Assembly (NCBI RefSeq): GCF_001689125.2
Contig: NZ_CP015405.2
Location: 4,242,501-4,306,500, forward strand
DNA length: 64,000 bases
DNA from: Blautia pseudococcoides
GTDB lineage: Bacteria; Bacillota; Clostridia; Lachnospirales; Lachnospiraceae
Reading direction: 5' to 3'
Made by a program: the position numbers and the translations under genes
Shown here: one piece after another, positions 54,182 to 63,291 of the stretch
Numbering within the stretch: the stretch's first letter is position 1
How the letters are laid out: every line of letters starts with the position of its first letter
The notes under the pieces: generated by a model
The model's database searches: none
What the model saw: only the letters and a program-made list of their open reading frames with translations
Told to the model about the DNA's origin: nothing

Positions 54182-54461
54182 GAAATTTTATGTATGCTAT
54201 GCCAGGGAGCAAGTTTTGGAATTTAGAAAGCCCTTTGAACAAAAAAATAAATTAGGGGATTTACAAATGCGCGGAAATGAGATATAGTAATTCCATAATT
54301 TTTTGCAGTGCTTCTTTTGAAGTGTGCAGAGGACAAAAGCATATAGAGTAAAACAACGACAATGGCGTCGGCTAACCTTATATTGGGGTTGCCGACGCCT
54401 TTTTGGTATGTGGAAAATGCTGTAAGTTTTTCATAGCCAGGTAACGCAGGAGGAAAATGTG
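54182..54461. other. Leader region of pyrG
   Basis: 280 bases without a gene. Contains the terminator at 54364-54405. A possible promoter is TTGAAG (54317) with TATAGA (54342), but the 19-base spacing is poor. Confidence 0.4.
54364..54405 (+). promoter_or_regulatory. Terminator/attenuator upstream of pyrG
   Basis: GGCGTCGGC pairs with GCCGACGCC, extended by AACC/GGTT inside, followed by TTTTTGG, about 55 bases before the pyrG start. B. subtilis pyrG is controlled by a leader terminator too, but the GGG start of that system is not visible here. It could also end the Rpn-gene message. Confidence 0.7.
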
Positions 54462-56078
54462 ATGGCAGTAAAATATGTATTTGTTACAGGCGGCGTAGTG
54501 TCGGGACTGGGAAAAGGAATCACTGCGGCGTCCCTTGGACGTCTTCTGAAAGCCAGAGGGTACAAAGTAACTATGCAGAAGTTTGATCCTTATATTAACG
54601 TAGACCCCGGAACCATGAATCCGATTCAGCACGGAGAAGTGTTCGTGACCGATGATGGGACAGAAACGGATTTGGATTTGGGGCATTATGAGAGATTTAT
54701 TGATGAGAGCCTGGACAGGAACTCTAATGTGACTACAGGTAAAATATACTGGTCTGTTCTGCACAAAGAGCGTCATGGAGATTATGGCGGCGGAACAGTG
54801 CAGGTGATCCCTCATATTACCAATGAGATAAAGGCATGTTTTTACCGGGCCAAGGAACCGGATGAGGAACGGATCGCCATTATCGAAGTGGGAGGGACTG
54901 CAGGCGATATTGAGAGCCAGCCGTTTCTGGAGGCGATCCGGCAGTTTCAGCATGATGTGGGGCATGAGAATGCCGTATTAATTCATGTGACTTTGATTCC
55001 ATACCTGAAGGCTTCCGGTGAATTGAAGACAAAGCCTACCCAGGCAAGTGTGAAAGAACTTCAGGGTATGGGGCTGCAGCCGGATATTCTGGTATGCAGG
55101 TCGGAATACCCCTTGTCTCAGGAATTAAAGGATAAAATTGCACTGTTTTGCAATGTACCGGAGAGTCATGTACTTCAAAATCTGGATGTGGAATATCTAT
55201 ATGAAGCACCCTTGGCAATGGAAAAGGAAAATCTGGCTCAGGTGGTGTGTGATTGTCTCCGCCTGCCGTGCCCGGAACCGGACCTGGAGGATTGGAAATC
55301 CATGGTGGCGGATCTGCGGAATCCGAATACAGAGGTTGAGATCGCTGTCGTAGGTAAATATATACAGCTTCATGATGCCTATTTGAGTGTGGCGGAGGCA
55401 TTAAAGCATGGCGGGATTGCCGCCCATGCCAGTGTGAAGGTGCGCTGGGTGGATTCTGAGTTTATCACAGAAAGCAGCTGCGGGGAACTGCTTGGCGGGC
55501 TGGACGGAATTCTGGTTCCAGGCGGTTTTGGAACCAGGGGGACGGAAGGGAAAATCCTGGCAGTGAAGTATGCCAGGGAAAACCAAATCCCTTTTTTGGG
55601 TATCTGCCTTGGAATGCAGGCAGCAATTATTGAGTTTGCCCGCAATGTGCTGGACTATCATGATGCCAACAGCATGGAACTGGATCCTCATACGCTGCAT
55701 CCGGTCATTGCCCTGATGCCGGAGCAGAATGGAGTGGAAGATTTGGGCGGTACCTTGAGACTGGGTTCCTATCCGTGCAGGCTGAAAAAGGGAAGTAAAT
55801 CCTATGCATTATACGGAAAAGAAGAGATTACAGAGCGCCACAGACACCGCTATGAGGTAAATAATGACTACAGAGAAAGGCTTGAGGAGAAAGGGATGAC
55901 GCTGGCAGGTGTTTCACCTGACGGCAGAATTGTGGAGATGATTGAATTGACAGGCCATCCTTTTTTTATGGGAACACAGGGCCATCCGGAATTAAAATCC
56001 AGACCGAACCATGCACATCCTCTGTTCGCAGGTCTGGTAAGCGCGGCTGTTAAGTATAAGAAAGAGAGAGGTTTTTGA
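54462..56078 (+). CDS. pyrG: CTP synthase
   Basis: Glutamine-dependent amination of UTP to CTP, 538 residues. The N-terminal synthetase domain has [16 protein letters not shown] and [17 protein letters not shown]. The C-terminal class I amidotransferase has the nucleophile Cys in LGICLGMQ and the His-Glu pair in GHPELKSRP. The ATG at 54462 is preceded by AGGAGG. gltB begins three bases after its stop, so pyrG-gltB-gltD form one operon. Confidence 0.97.
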   Translation: MAVKYVFVTGGVVSGLGKGITAASLGRLLKARGYKVTMQKFDPYINVDPGTMNPIQHGEVFVTDDGTETDLDLGHYERFIDESLDRNSNVTTGKIYWSVLHKERHGDYGGGTVQVIPHITNEIKACFYRAKEPDEERIAIIEVGGTAGDIESQPFLEAIRQFQHDVGHENAVLIHVTLIPYLKASGELKTKPTQASVKELQGMGLQPDILVCRSEYPLSQELKDKIALFCNVPESHVLQNLDVEYLYEAPLAMEKENLAQVVCDCLRLPCPEPDLEDWKSMVADLRNPNTEVEIAVVGKYIQLHDAYLSVAEALKHGGIAAHASVKVRWVDSEFITESSCGELLGGLDGILVPGGFGTRGTEGKILAVKYARENQIPFLGICLGMQAAIIEFARNVLDYHDANSMELDPHTLHPVIALMPEQNGVEDLGGTLRLGSYPCRLKKGSKSYALYGKEEITERHRHRYEVNNDYRERLEEKGMTLAGVSPDGRIVEMIELTGHPFFMGTQGHPELKSRPNHAHPLFAGLVSAAVKYKKERGF

Positions 56079-56080
56079 CT

Positions 56081-59000
56081 ATGAGAAAAAATGAGGGATT
56101 GTACCGACAGCAGTTTGAACATGACAACTGCGGTATTGGAGCCGTTGTAAACAGTAAAGGTATCAGGAGCCATAAAACTGTGGAGAATGCTCTGAAAATC
56201 GTGGAAAACCTGGAACACAGGGCGGGTAAGGATGCGGAGGGAAAGACCGGTGACGGTGTTGGCATCCTGCTTCAGATCTCGCATAGATTTTTTGCTAAAG
56301 CCTGCAAAAAAGCGGACATCCATATTGGAGGAGAACGTGAATATGGTATTGCCATGCTGTTTTTTCCGCAGGACGAACTGAAATGCAACCAGGCGAAGAA
56401 GATGTTTGAAATCATTGTGGAGAAGGAAGGCCTGGAATTTCTGGGATTCCGTAAGGTTCCTGTATGTTCAGAGGTACTGGGGGATAAGGCGTTGAGATGT
56501 ATGCCAAATATTGTGCAGGCGTTCATTAAAAAACCTGAGAACGTGGAAAAGGGGCTTTCCTTTGACAGAAGGCTGTATATTGCCCGCCGTGTATTCGAGC
56601 AGAGTAATGACAATACATATGTGGCGTCCATGTCCAGCCGGACCATTGTGTATAAAGGGATGTTTTTGGTAAACCAGCTCCGCACATTTTTTATGGATCT
56701 GCAGGACGGGGATTATGAATCTGCCATAGCCATGGTGCATTCCCGTTTCAGTACCAATACAAACCCAAGCTGGGAGCGCGCACATCCCAACCGTTTTATT
56801 GTACATAACGGGGAGATCAACACGATCCGGGGAAATGCGGACAAGATGCAGGCAAGGGAGGAGACGATGGCCTCCGATCATCTGAAGGATCAGCTTCACA
56901 AGGTGCTTCCTGTGGTGGACACCAGAGGCTCAGACTCCGCTATGCTGGACAATACGCTGGAATTCCTGGTGATGAACGGCATGGATCTGCCTCTGGCAGT
57001 CATGGTGACAATTCCTGAACCTTGGGCAAATAATAGTACACTTTCCCAGGAGAGAAGGGATTTTTATCAGTATTATGCGACCATGATGGAACCGTGGGAC
57101 GGCCCCGCCTCCATTCTTTTTTCCGACGGCGATGTGATGGGGGCTGTGCTTGACCGGAACGGGCTGCGCCCGTCCAGATATTATATTACAAAAAACGGAG
57201 ATGTGATCTTGTCCTCAGAGGTGGGGGTTATGTCTGTGCCGGAGGAGGAGATCGTGCTGAAGGAGCGTCTGCATCCCGGAAAGATCCTGCTTGTGGATAC
57301 TGTTAAAGGACAGATTTTCAACGATGATGAGTTAAAGGAAATTTATGCGGGAAAACAGCCGTACGGTGAGTGGCTGGACAGTAATCTGGTGGAGCTGCAT
57401 GACTTGAAGATTCCCAATATCCGCGTGGAGGAATATGTGGGGGAAGCCCTTACCAGGATGCAGAAAGCTTTTGGGTATACCTATGAAGAGTACAGAAATT
57501 CTATTTACAGTATGGCACTGAACGGTTCTGAGGGAATTGCGGCAATGGGGACAGATACACCCCTTGCAGTGCTTTCTGAAAAGCATCTGCCCCTGTTTAA
57601 TTATTTTAAGCAGTTGTTTGCGCAGGTTACAAATCCCCCCATTGATGCCATCCGGGAGGAGATTGTGACCAGTACAACGGTGTATGTAGGGAAAGACGGT
57701 AACCTGCTGAGGGAACGGCCGGAAAACTGCCAGGTGTTGAAAGTGAACAATCCCATTTTGACCAACACAGATATGCTGAAGATCAAAAATATAAATGTGG
57801 ATGGCTTTAAGGCTGTTGTGGTTCCCATAACTTATTACAAGAGTACACGTCTGGACAGAGCTATTGACAGGCTGTTTGTGGAAGTGGATAAAGCTTACAA
57901 GGACGGCGCCAATATTCTGGTGCTCAGTGACAGGGGGATTGATGAAAACCATATGCCTATCCCGTCGCTTCTGGCAGTGTCTGCAGTGCATCAGTACCTG
58001 GTGAAGACAAAGAAAAGAACTTCTCTTGCCATTATCCTGGAATCCGGAGAACCCAGGGAGGTGCATCATTTTGCAGCGCTTCTGGGATATGGGGCATGTG
58101 GGGTAAATCCTTATCTTGCCCAGGATACTATAAAAGAACTGATCCACAACAAACTGCTGGATAAGGATTACTATGCGGCGGTGGATGACTACAACAATGC
58201 CATTCTGCACGGAATCGTAAAGATCGCGTCAAAAATGGGAATTTCCACCATACAGTCCTATCAGGGTTCCAAGATATTTGAAGCGATCGGTGTTTCAGAG
58301 GAAGTGATCAATAAATACTTTGCGGGAACGGTAAGCCGTGTGGGCGGCATTTCCTTAGAAGATATAGCAGATGACGTAGACGTGCGGCATTCTAAAGCAT
58401 TTGACCCTCTCGGACTGCCCAGCAGCCTGGAACTGGAGAGTATGGGAATCCACAAAATGAGGCGTGAGGGGGAGAAACACCGCTATGACCCCCGGACTAT
58501 CCATATGCTGCAGGAGTCCACAAAAAGAGGGGACTACCGCATGTTTAAACAATATACAGAACTGGTGGACAGGGAGCAAAGCGGTTATCTGCGCAGCCTG
58601 ATGGATTTTGAATATCCGAAAGAAGGTATCCCCATCGAAGAAGTAGAGAGTGTCGATGAGATCGTAAAGCGCTTTAAAACTGGCGCTATGTCCTATGGTT
58701 CCATATCCCGGGAAGCCCACGAGACACTTGCCGTTGCTATGAATATACTGCACGGCAAATCCAATACAGGTGAGGGCGGAGAAAGCGATGAGCGTCTGGA
58801 CAGTGCGGGAAATGCCGTGGACCGCTGCTCTGCCATCAAGCAGGTGGCCTCCGGGCGTTTTGGTGTGACCAGCCGTTACCTGGTCAGCGCGAAAGAGATC
58901 CAGATTAAGATGGCCCAGGGCGCAAAACCCGGGGAAGGAGGGCATCTGCCGGCCAAAAAGGTCTATCCGTGGATCGCAAAGACCAGACATTCAACGCCTG

Positions 59001-60622
59001 GTGTAAGCCTGATCTCACCGCCGCCTCATCATGATATTTATTCTATTGAGGATTTGGCAGAGCTGATCTATGACCTGAAAAATGCCAATAAATATGCCAG
59101 GATTTCCGTGAAACTGGTATCTGAAGCAGGAGTGGGTACCGTGGCAGCGGGTGTGGCAAAGGCCGGTGCGCAGGTTATCCTCATTTCCGGGTATGACGGC
59201 GGTACGGGAGCGGCGCCTCAAAGTTCCATCCACAATGCGGGGCTTCCCTGGGAGCTGGGTTTGGCTGAGACGCACCAGACGCTTCTCATGAATGGACTGC
59301 GCAGCCGTGTTATGATCGAGACGGACGGAAAATTAATGAGCGGACGTGACGTGGCAGTGGCTGCGCTGCTGGGCGCTGAAGAATTTGGATTTGCAACAGC
59401 ACCCCTGGTGACTATGGGATGTGTTATGATGCGCGTCTGCAACTTGGATACATGCCCTGTGGGAGTGGCTACCCAGAATCCGGAGCTTAGAAAACGGTTT
59501 AAGGGAAAACCGGAGTATGTGGTTAATTTTATGCGGTTTATTGCACAAGAACTGCGGGAATACATGGCAAAGCTGGGCATCCGTACACTGGACGAGATGG
59601 TGGGGCGCACGGACTTGCTGAAAGTGAAGGAAAATGCTGAGAACCTTAAAGCCTCTCAGATTGACCTGCAGGCAGTTCTGAATAATCCATATGCAGGAAA
59701 AAATACAAAGGTTACATTTGACCCGGCCCAGGTATATGATTTCAGACTGGAAGAAACAAAGGATGAAAAGGTACTGCTGAAGAAGCTGAAAAAAGCAGTG
59801 GAGGAAGGCGGGAAAGCCGGTGTGGAGGTTTTGGTGACCAACACAGACAGGGCATTTGGAACCATGCTGGGTGCGGAGATCACAAGGCAGCATAAGGACG
59901 GACTGCCGGAGGATACGATCTCGGTTTCCTGTACCGGCGCCGGGGGACAGAGCTTCGGGGCATTTATACCCAGGGGACTTACCCTGTCTCTGTGCGGAGA
60001 CTGTAATGACTACATGGGCAAAGGCCTTTCAGGAGGAAAGATCGTAGTATATCCGCCAAAGAAGAGAAATTACAAGGCGGATGAAAATATCATCACGGGA
60101 AATGTGGCTCTATATGGAGCAACCAGCGGAACAGCCTATATCGGAGGTGTGGCAGGCGAGCGCTTTGCTGTCCGCAACTCCGGGGCCTGTGCCGTAGTGG
60201 AAGGTGTGGGGGAGCACGGCTGTGAATATATGACCGGAGGCCGTGTGGTTGTGCTTGGGAAAACAGGCAAGAACTTTGCAGCAGGAATGAGCGGTGGTAT
60301 CGCTTATGTGCTGGATGAAAAGAATGATCTGTATAAGAATCTGAATAAGGAAATGATATCTATAGAGAAGGTGGAGACAAAGCTTGATATCCAGGAATTG
60401 CATCATATGATCGAAGCCCATGTGGAAGCCACCGGTTCCCGGAAGGGACAGGAAGTGCTTGCAGGATTTCAGGATTATCTGCCCAAGTTCAAGAAGATCA
60501 TTCCGGATGACTATAAGAGGATGACCACTCTTGCTGCAAGGCTGGAGGAGCAGGGAATGTCGCCGGAGCAGGCACAGTTAGAAGCGTTTAATGAGAATTT
60601 TAATCAGAAAGGGGCAGAGTAG
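56081..60622 (+). CDS. gltB: Glutamate synthase large subunit
   Basis: Converts glutamine and 2-oxoglutarate to two glutamates with GltD, 1513 residues, full length. The N-terminal class II amidotransferase nucleophile is the Cys in FEHDNCGIGAV, after a short propeptide. The central and FMN-binding domains include KPGEGGHLPAKKVYPWIA and STPGVSLISPPPHHDIYSIE. The 3Fe-4S cysteines are in GCVMMRVCNLDTCPVG. The C-terminal GXGXG beta-helix domain has GKGLSGGKIVVYPP and GERFAVRNSGACAVVEG. The ATG at 56081 is very near the pyrG stop. Confidence 0.98.
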   Translation: MRKNEGLYRQQFEHDNCGIGAVVNSKGIRSHKTVENALKIVENLEHRAGKDAEGKTGDGVGILLQISHRFFAKACKKADIHIGGEREYGIAMLFFPQDELKCNQAKKMFEIIVEKEGLEFLGFRKVPVCSEVLGDKALRCMPNIVQAFIKKPENVEKGLSFDRRLYIARRVFEQSNDNTYVASMSSRTIVYKGMFLVNQLRTFFMDLQDGDYESAIAMVHSRFSTNTNPSWERAHPNRFIVHNGEINTIRGNADKMQAREETMASDHLKDQLHKVLPVVDTRGSDSAMLDNTLEFLVMNGMDLPLAVMVTIPEPWANNSTLSQERRDFYQYYATMMEPWDGPASILFSDGDVMGAVLDRNGLRPSRYYITKNGDVILSSEVGVMSVPEEEIVLKERLHPGKILLVDTVKGQIFNDDELKEIYAGKQPYGEWLDSNLVELHDLKIPNIRVEEYVGEALTRMQKAFGYTYEEYRNSIYSMALNGSEGIAAMGTDTPLAVLSEKHLPLFNYFKQLFAQVTNPPIDAIREEIVTSTTVYVGKDGNLLRERPENCQVLKVNNPILTNTDMLKIKNINVDGFKAVVVPITYYKSTRLDRAIDRLFVEVDKAYKDGANILVLSDRGIDENHMPIPSLLAVSAVHQYLVKTKKRTSLAIILESGEPREVHHFAALLGYGACGVNPYLAQDTIKELIHNKLLDKDYYAAVDDYNNAILHGIVKIASKMGISTIQSYQGSKIFEAIGVSEEVINKYFAGTVSRVGGISLEDIADDVDVRHSKAFDPLGLPSSLELESMGIHKMRREGEKHRYDPRTIHMLQESTKRGDYRMFKQYTELVDREQSGYLRSLMDFEYPKEGIPIEEVESVDEIVKRFKTGAMSYGSISREAHETLAVAMNILHGKSNTGEGGESDERLDSAGNAVDRCSAIKQVASGRFGVTSRYLVSAKEIQIKMAQGAKPGEGGHLPAKKVYPWIAKTRHSTPGVSLISPPPHHDIYSIEDLAELIYDLKNANKYARISVKLVSEAGVGTVAAGVAKAGAQVILISGYDGGTGAAPQSSIHNAGLPWELGLAETHQTLLMNGLRSRVMIETDGKLMSGRDVAVAALLGAEEFGFATAPLVTMGCVMMRVCNLDTCPVGVATQNPELRKRFKGKPEYVVNFMRFIAQELREYMAKLGIRTLDEMVGRTDLLKVKENAENLKASQIDLQAVLNNPYAGKNTKVTFDPAQVYDFRLEETKDEKVLLKKLKKAVEEGGKAGVEVLVTNTDRAFGTMLGAEITRQHKDGLPEDTISVSCTGAGGQSFGAFIPRGLTLSLCGDCNDYMGKGLSGGKIVVYPPKKRNYKADENIITGNVALYGATSGTAYIGGVAGERFAVRNSGACAVVEGVGEHGCEYMTGGRVVVLGKTGKNFAAGMSGGIAYVLDEKNDLYKNLNKEMISIEKVETKLDIQELHHMIEAHVEATGSRKGQEVLAGFQDYLPKFKKIIPDDYKRMTTLAARLEEQGMSPEQAQLEAFNENFNQKGAE

Positions 60623-60625
60623 GAG

Positions 60626-62110
60626 ATGGGAAAGCCGACAGGATTTTTAGAATACAACAGAGTAAGTGCCCAAATGGAGGAACCAAAAGAAAGGATCAAG
60701 CATTTCAGAGAGTTTAAAAAATATCTGCCCATAGAAGAACAGCGGAAACAGGGAGCACGCTGCATGGAGTGCGGCGTCCCGTTCTGCCAGTCAGGGGATG
60801 TGCTGGGGGGCATGGTTTCGGGGTGCCCGCTGCATAATCTGGTACCGGAGACAAATGATCTGGTATACACGGGAAACTGGGAACAGGCATATCTGCGTCT
60901 CTCCAAAACACACAGTTTTCCGGAATTTACAGCAAGGGTGTGCCCTGCACTCTGCGAAGCTGCATGTACCTGTAACTTAAACGGGGAGCCTGTGGGAACC
61001 AAGGAAAATGAACTTGCCATTATTGAGACTGCTTTTGAGAGAGGATGGGTAAAACCACAGGTTCCAAAGGTGAGGACAGGAAAGAAGGTGGCTGTTATAG
61101 GCAGCGGCCCTTCCGGCATGGCAGCGGCGCAGCAGCTCAACAGAAGAGGGCATCAGGTCACTGTGTTTGAAAGGAATGACAGAATCGGAGGGCTGCTGCG
61201 TTACGGCATACCTAATATGAAACTGGATAAGGCAGTGATCGACAGAAGAGTGGGACTTATGGAGGAAGAGGGCGTTGTTTTTAAAACAGGTGTGGATGTT
61301 GGAAAAGATATAAAGGCGGCTGAGTTACAGAAGGGGTTTGACCGGATCGTACTCTGCTGCGGGGCTTCCAACCCCAGGGATATCAAAGTCCCGGGGAGGG
61401 ATGCTCATCATATTTATTTTGCTGTTGATTTTCTTGCTTCTGTGACCAGGAGTCTGCTGGATCCGGGTCTAAAGGATCATAAGTTTGTATCTGCCAAGGG
61501 AAAACATGTGCTGGTGATCGGGGGTGGTGACACGGGAAATGACTGTGTGGGAACAGCCCTCCGATTGGGGGCAAAATCGGTAACGCAGCTTGAAATGATG
61601 CCGAAAGCTCCCGATACAAGGGCTGACAGTAACCCCTGGCCTCAGTGGCCCCGTGTCTGCAAGACAGATTACGGACAGGAGGAGGCAATTGCAGTGTTCG
61701 GGCATGATCCCAGGATTTATCAGACTACAGTGACGGAGTTCATCAAGGATGAAAAGGGGAATGTGCAGAAAGCAAAGACCGTAAAACTGGAGAGTAAACG
61801 GGATGAAAAGACAGGGCGCATGAATATGGTTCCTGTAAAAGGGAGCGAAGAGGTGATTGATGCCCAGCTTGTGCTCATTGCGGCAGGATTTCTGGGAAGT
61901 CAGAAATATGTGACGGATTCGTTTAAGGTGTCTGTGAATGAGAGAACGAATGTAGCCACCAAACCGGAGGGATATGAGACCAGTATACCCGGTATCTTCG
62001 CGGCTGGGGATATGCACAGGGGACAGTCATTGGTTGTCTGGGCGATCCGGGAAGGGCGGAAGGCGGCTGAGGAGGTGGATGCATCTTTGATGGGGTATTC
62101 TAATTTGTAA
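60626..62110 (+). CDS. gltD: Glutamate synthase small subunit
   Basis: NAD(P)H-oxidising, FAD- and iron-sulfur-containing partner of GltB, 494 residues. The N-terminal cysteine motifs are CMECGVPFCQ and CPALCEAACTC. The FAD site is VAVIGSGPSGMAAAQQLNRRG, and the second nucleotide site is HVLVIGGGDTGNDCVG. The C-terminal IFAAGDMHRGQSLVVWAI motif closes the FAD domain. It starts three bases after gltB. Confidence 0.97.
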   Translation: MGKPTGFLEYNRVSAQMEEPKERIKHFREFKKYLPIEEQRKQGARCMECGVPFCQSGDVLGGMVSGCPLHNLVPETNDLVYTGNWEQAYLRLSKTHSFPEFTARVCPALCEAACTCNLNGEPVGTKENELAIIETAFERGWVKPQVPKVRTGKKVAVIGSGPSGMAAAQQLNRRGHQVTVFERNDRIGGLLRYGIPNMKLDKAVIDRRVGLMEEEGVVFKTGVDVGKDIKAAELQKGFDRIVLCCGASNPRDIKVPGRDAHHIYFAVDFLASVTRSLLDPGLKDHKFVSAKGKHVLVIGGGDTGNDCVGTALRLGAKSVTQLEMMPKAPDTRADSNPWPQWPRVCKTDYGQEEAIAVFGHDPRIYQTTVTEFIKDEKGNVQKAKTVKLESKRDEKTGRMNMVPVKGSEEVIDAQLVLIAAGFLGSQKYVTDSFKVSVNERTNVATKPEGYETSIPGIFAAGDMHRGQSLVVWAIREGRKAAEEVDASLMGYSNL

Positions 62111-62133
62111 AAATGTAAACTTTGAAAACGCTG

Positions 62134-62170
62134 TACCAGGCATAAAAACATGTCTGGTATGGTATTTTTT
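62134..62170 (+). terminator. Terminator after gltD
   Basis: TACCAGGCAT/ATGTCTGGTA with one G-T pair and a six-base loop, then a short spacer and TTTTTT. Confidence 0.75.
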
Positions 62171-62556
62171 CGTTGCATGTTTGTCTGGTTTGTGGTATGA
62201 TATATTCATTATTTAATGCATTTTCTGCATAGAATTATTTTCGTTCTGAAAATAAAAATTCCCACATTTTTAAAGCAATCATTAAAAAGGAAAACGTTTA
62301 TCCAGGAGGGAGAAAGTATGGGGGAAAAGCTAAATGGGGATCAATTATTAAGTCAATAACAATTGTCCAGGTCTGATTGTGGATATTAGGAGATCAGAAG
62401 AAACATGCATATTCAAATCAAACGATTAAATGCAGTAAAAGTAATTATGCCAAATTTCTGCCTCAGACAGAATCTATTGCATGTTACTAATAAATTCTAT
62501 ATCTCTATGCAGAATCCTGGGAGGCAGCAGTCTCCCAGGACACCAGATGTTTCAGT
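62171..62556. other. Gap between gltD and the URO-D remnant
   Basis: No substantial gene. A 13-codon frame (62318-62359, MGEKLNGDQLLSQ) has a good GGAGGG site, probably the leftover 5' end of a lost gene. A hairpin TCCTGGGAG/CTCCCAGGA is at 62515-62540. Otherwise AT-rich sequence. Confidence 0.5.
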
Positions 62557-63036
62557 TTATTTTCTGCCGTAGTTAAGTACGGTGTCATACATCGCTTCTA
62601 TGTTTTCGCGTTTCGCATTATCAATACTTCCATTTGTATCAAAGATATATCCGCCGCCCGGGGCACAGGTATCTATGAGTGATTTGCAGGCATCTATGAC
62701 CTGCTGTTTTGTTCCGTATTCCAGCAGATAGATGGGCAGATTTCCGGATATACAGGCAGTATTTCCAAGGGTTTTCTTGGCCTGGGCCATATCCACACTC
62801 TCAAAATGATAGATAACTTTTCCGGCTGGTACGTCCGCAAGCTGTTCCAGACGGCTGTTGTATTTTCCTTCTGTGTAGATAAAGGGGGTGACTCCCATAT
62901 CTATGAGGGCAAGCATGATCTTTTTCAGTGGTTTCCAGTATAGTTTTTCATACTGCCGGGGACTCATGAAGCCGTCCATCCCTTTGTGGAGCGGGAAGAA
63001 GACACGTTTAACCGGAAGTGGGGCATGTTTCGTTGG
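62557..63036 (-). pseudogene. C-terminal remnant of a URO-D family methyltransferase
   Basis: The minus strand encodes VFFPLHKGMDGFMSPRQYEK and then YWKPLKKIMLALIDMGVTPF, the C-terminal half of uroporphyrinogen decarboxylase-like corrinoid methyltransferases (MtaA/CmuA type). About 140-155 residues remain of a normal 340-400. The frame is open for about a dozen codons above the internal ATG at 62979, then meets a stop near 63040. The N-terminal half is absent, so it is a 5'-deleted gene rather than a short protein. Confidence 0.65.
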
Positions 63037-63291
63037 TCATAAAGACCCCTTTCCCACATTTTTTCTGCTTTTTGTGGAAAACCCTGTCCATTTGGCAGTA
63101 GAATGTGTATAAATGGTTTCGTGCAAAGTTTATATCTTTATTATACTAAATTGCAGGGGAATGTAAATGAGATCAATGGATTTTGCTTGCATTTTTATGG
63201 TGTAAATGATATGGTTTGCGGGCAGACAACGAAGGAAAATAAATGGTTCTATACTTTTAGATATAGTATACAGTTAAAAGAAGGAGGCAGT
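63037..63291. other. Gap upstream of recQ
   Basis: About 250 bases, AT-rich, no gene seen. TTAGATATAGTATA near 63257 may hold the recQ -10 region. Confidence 0.4.

Noticed and set aside
54306-54330. Second hairpin (GCAGTGCTTC/GAAGTGTGC) upstream of the pyrG attenuator
   Set aside because: Only about seven pairs, three of them wobble; too weak to call.
57332-58210. 292-codon minus-strand frame opposite gltB
   Set aside because: Antisense shadow of gltB with no start signals or family motifs.
62280-62310. CcpA-type cre site around AAAACGTTTA
   Set aside because: Only the core resembles a cre box, the flanks do not fit, and no intact gene follows.
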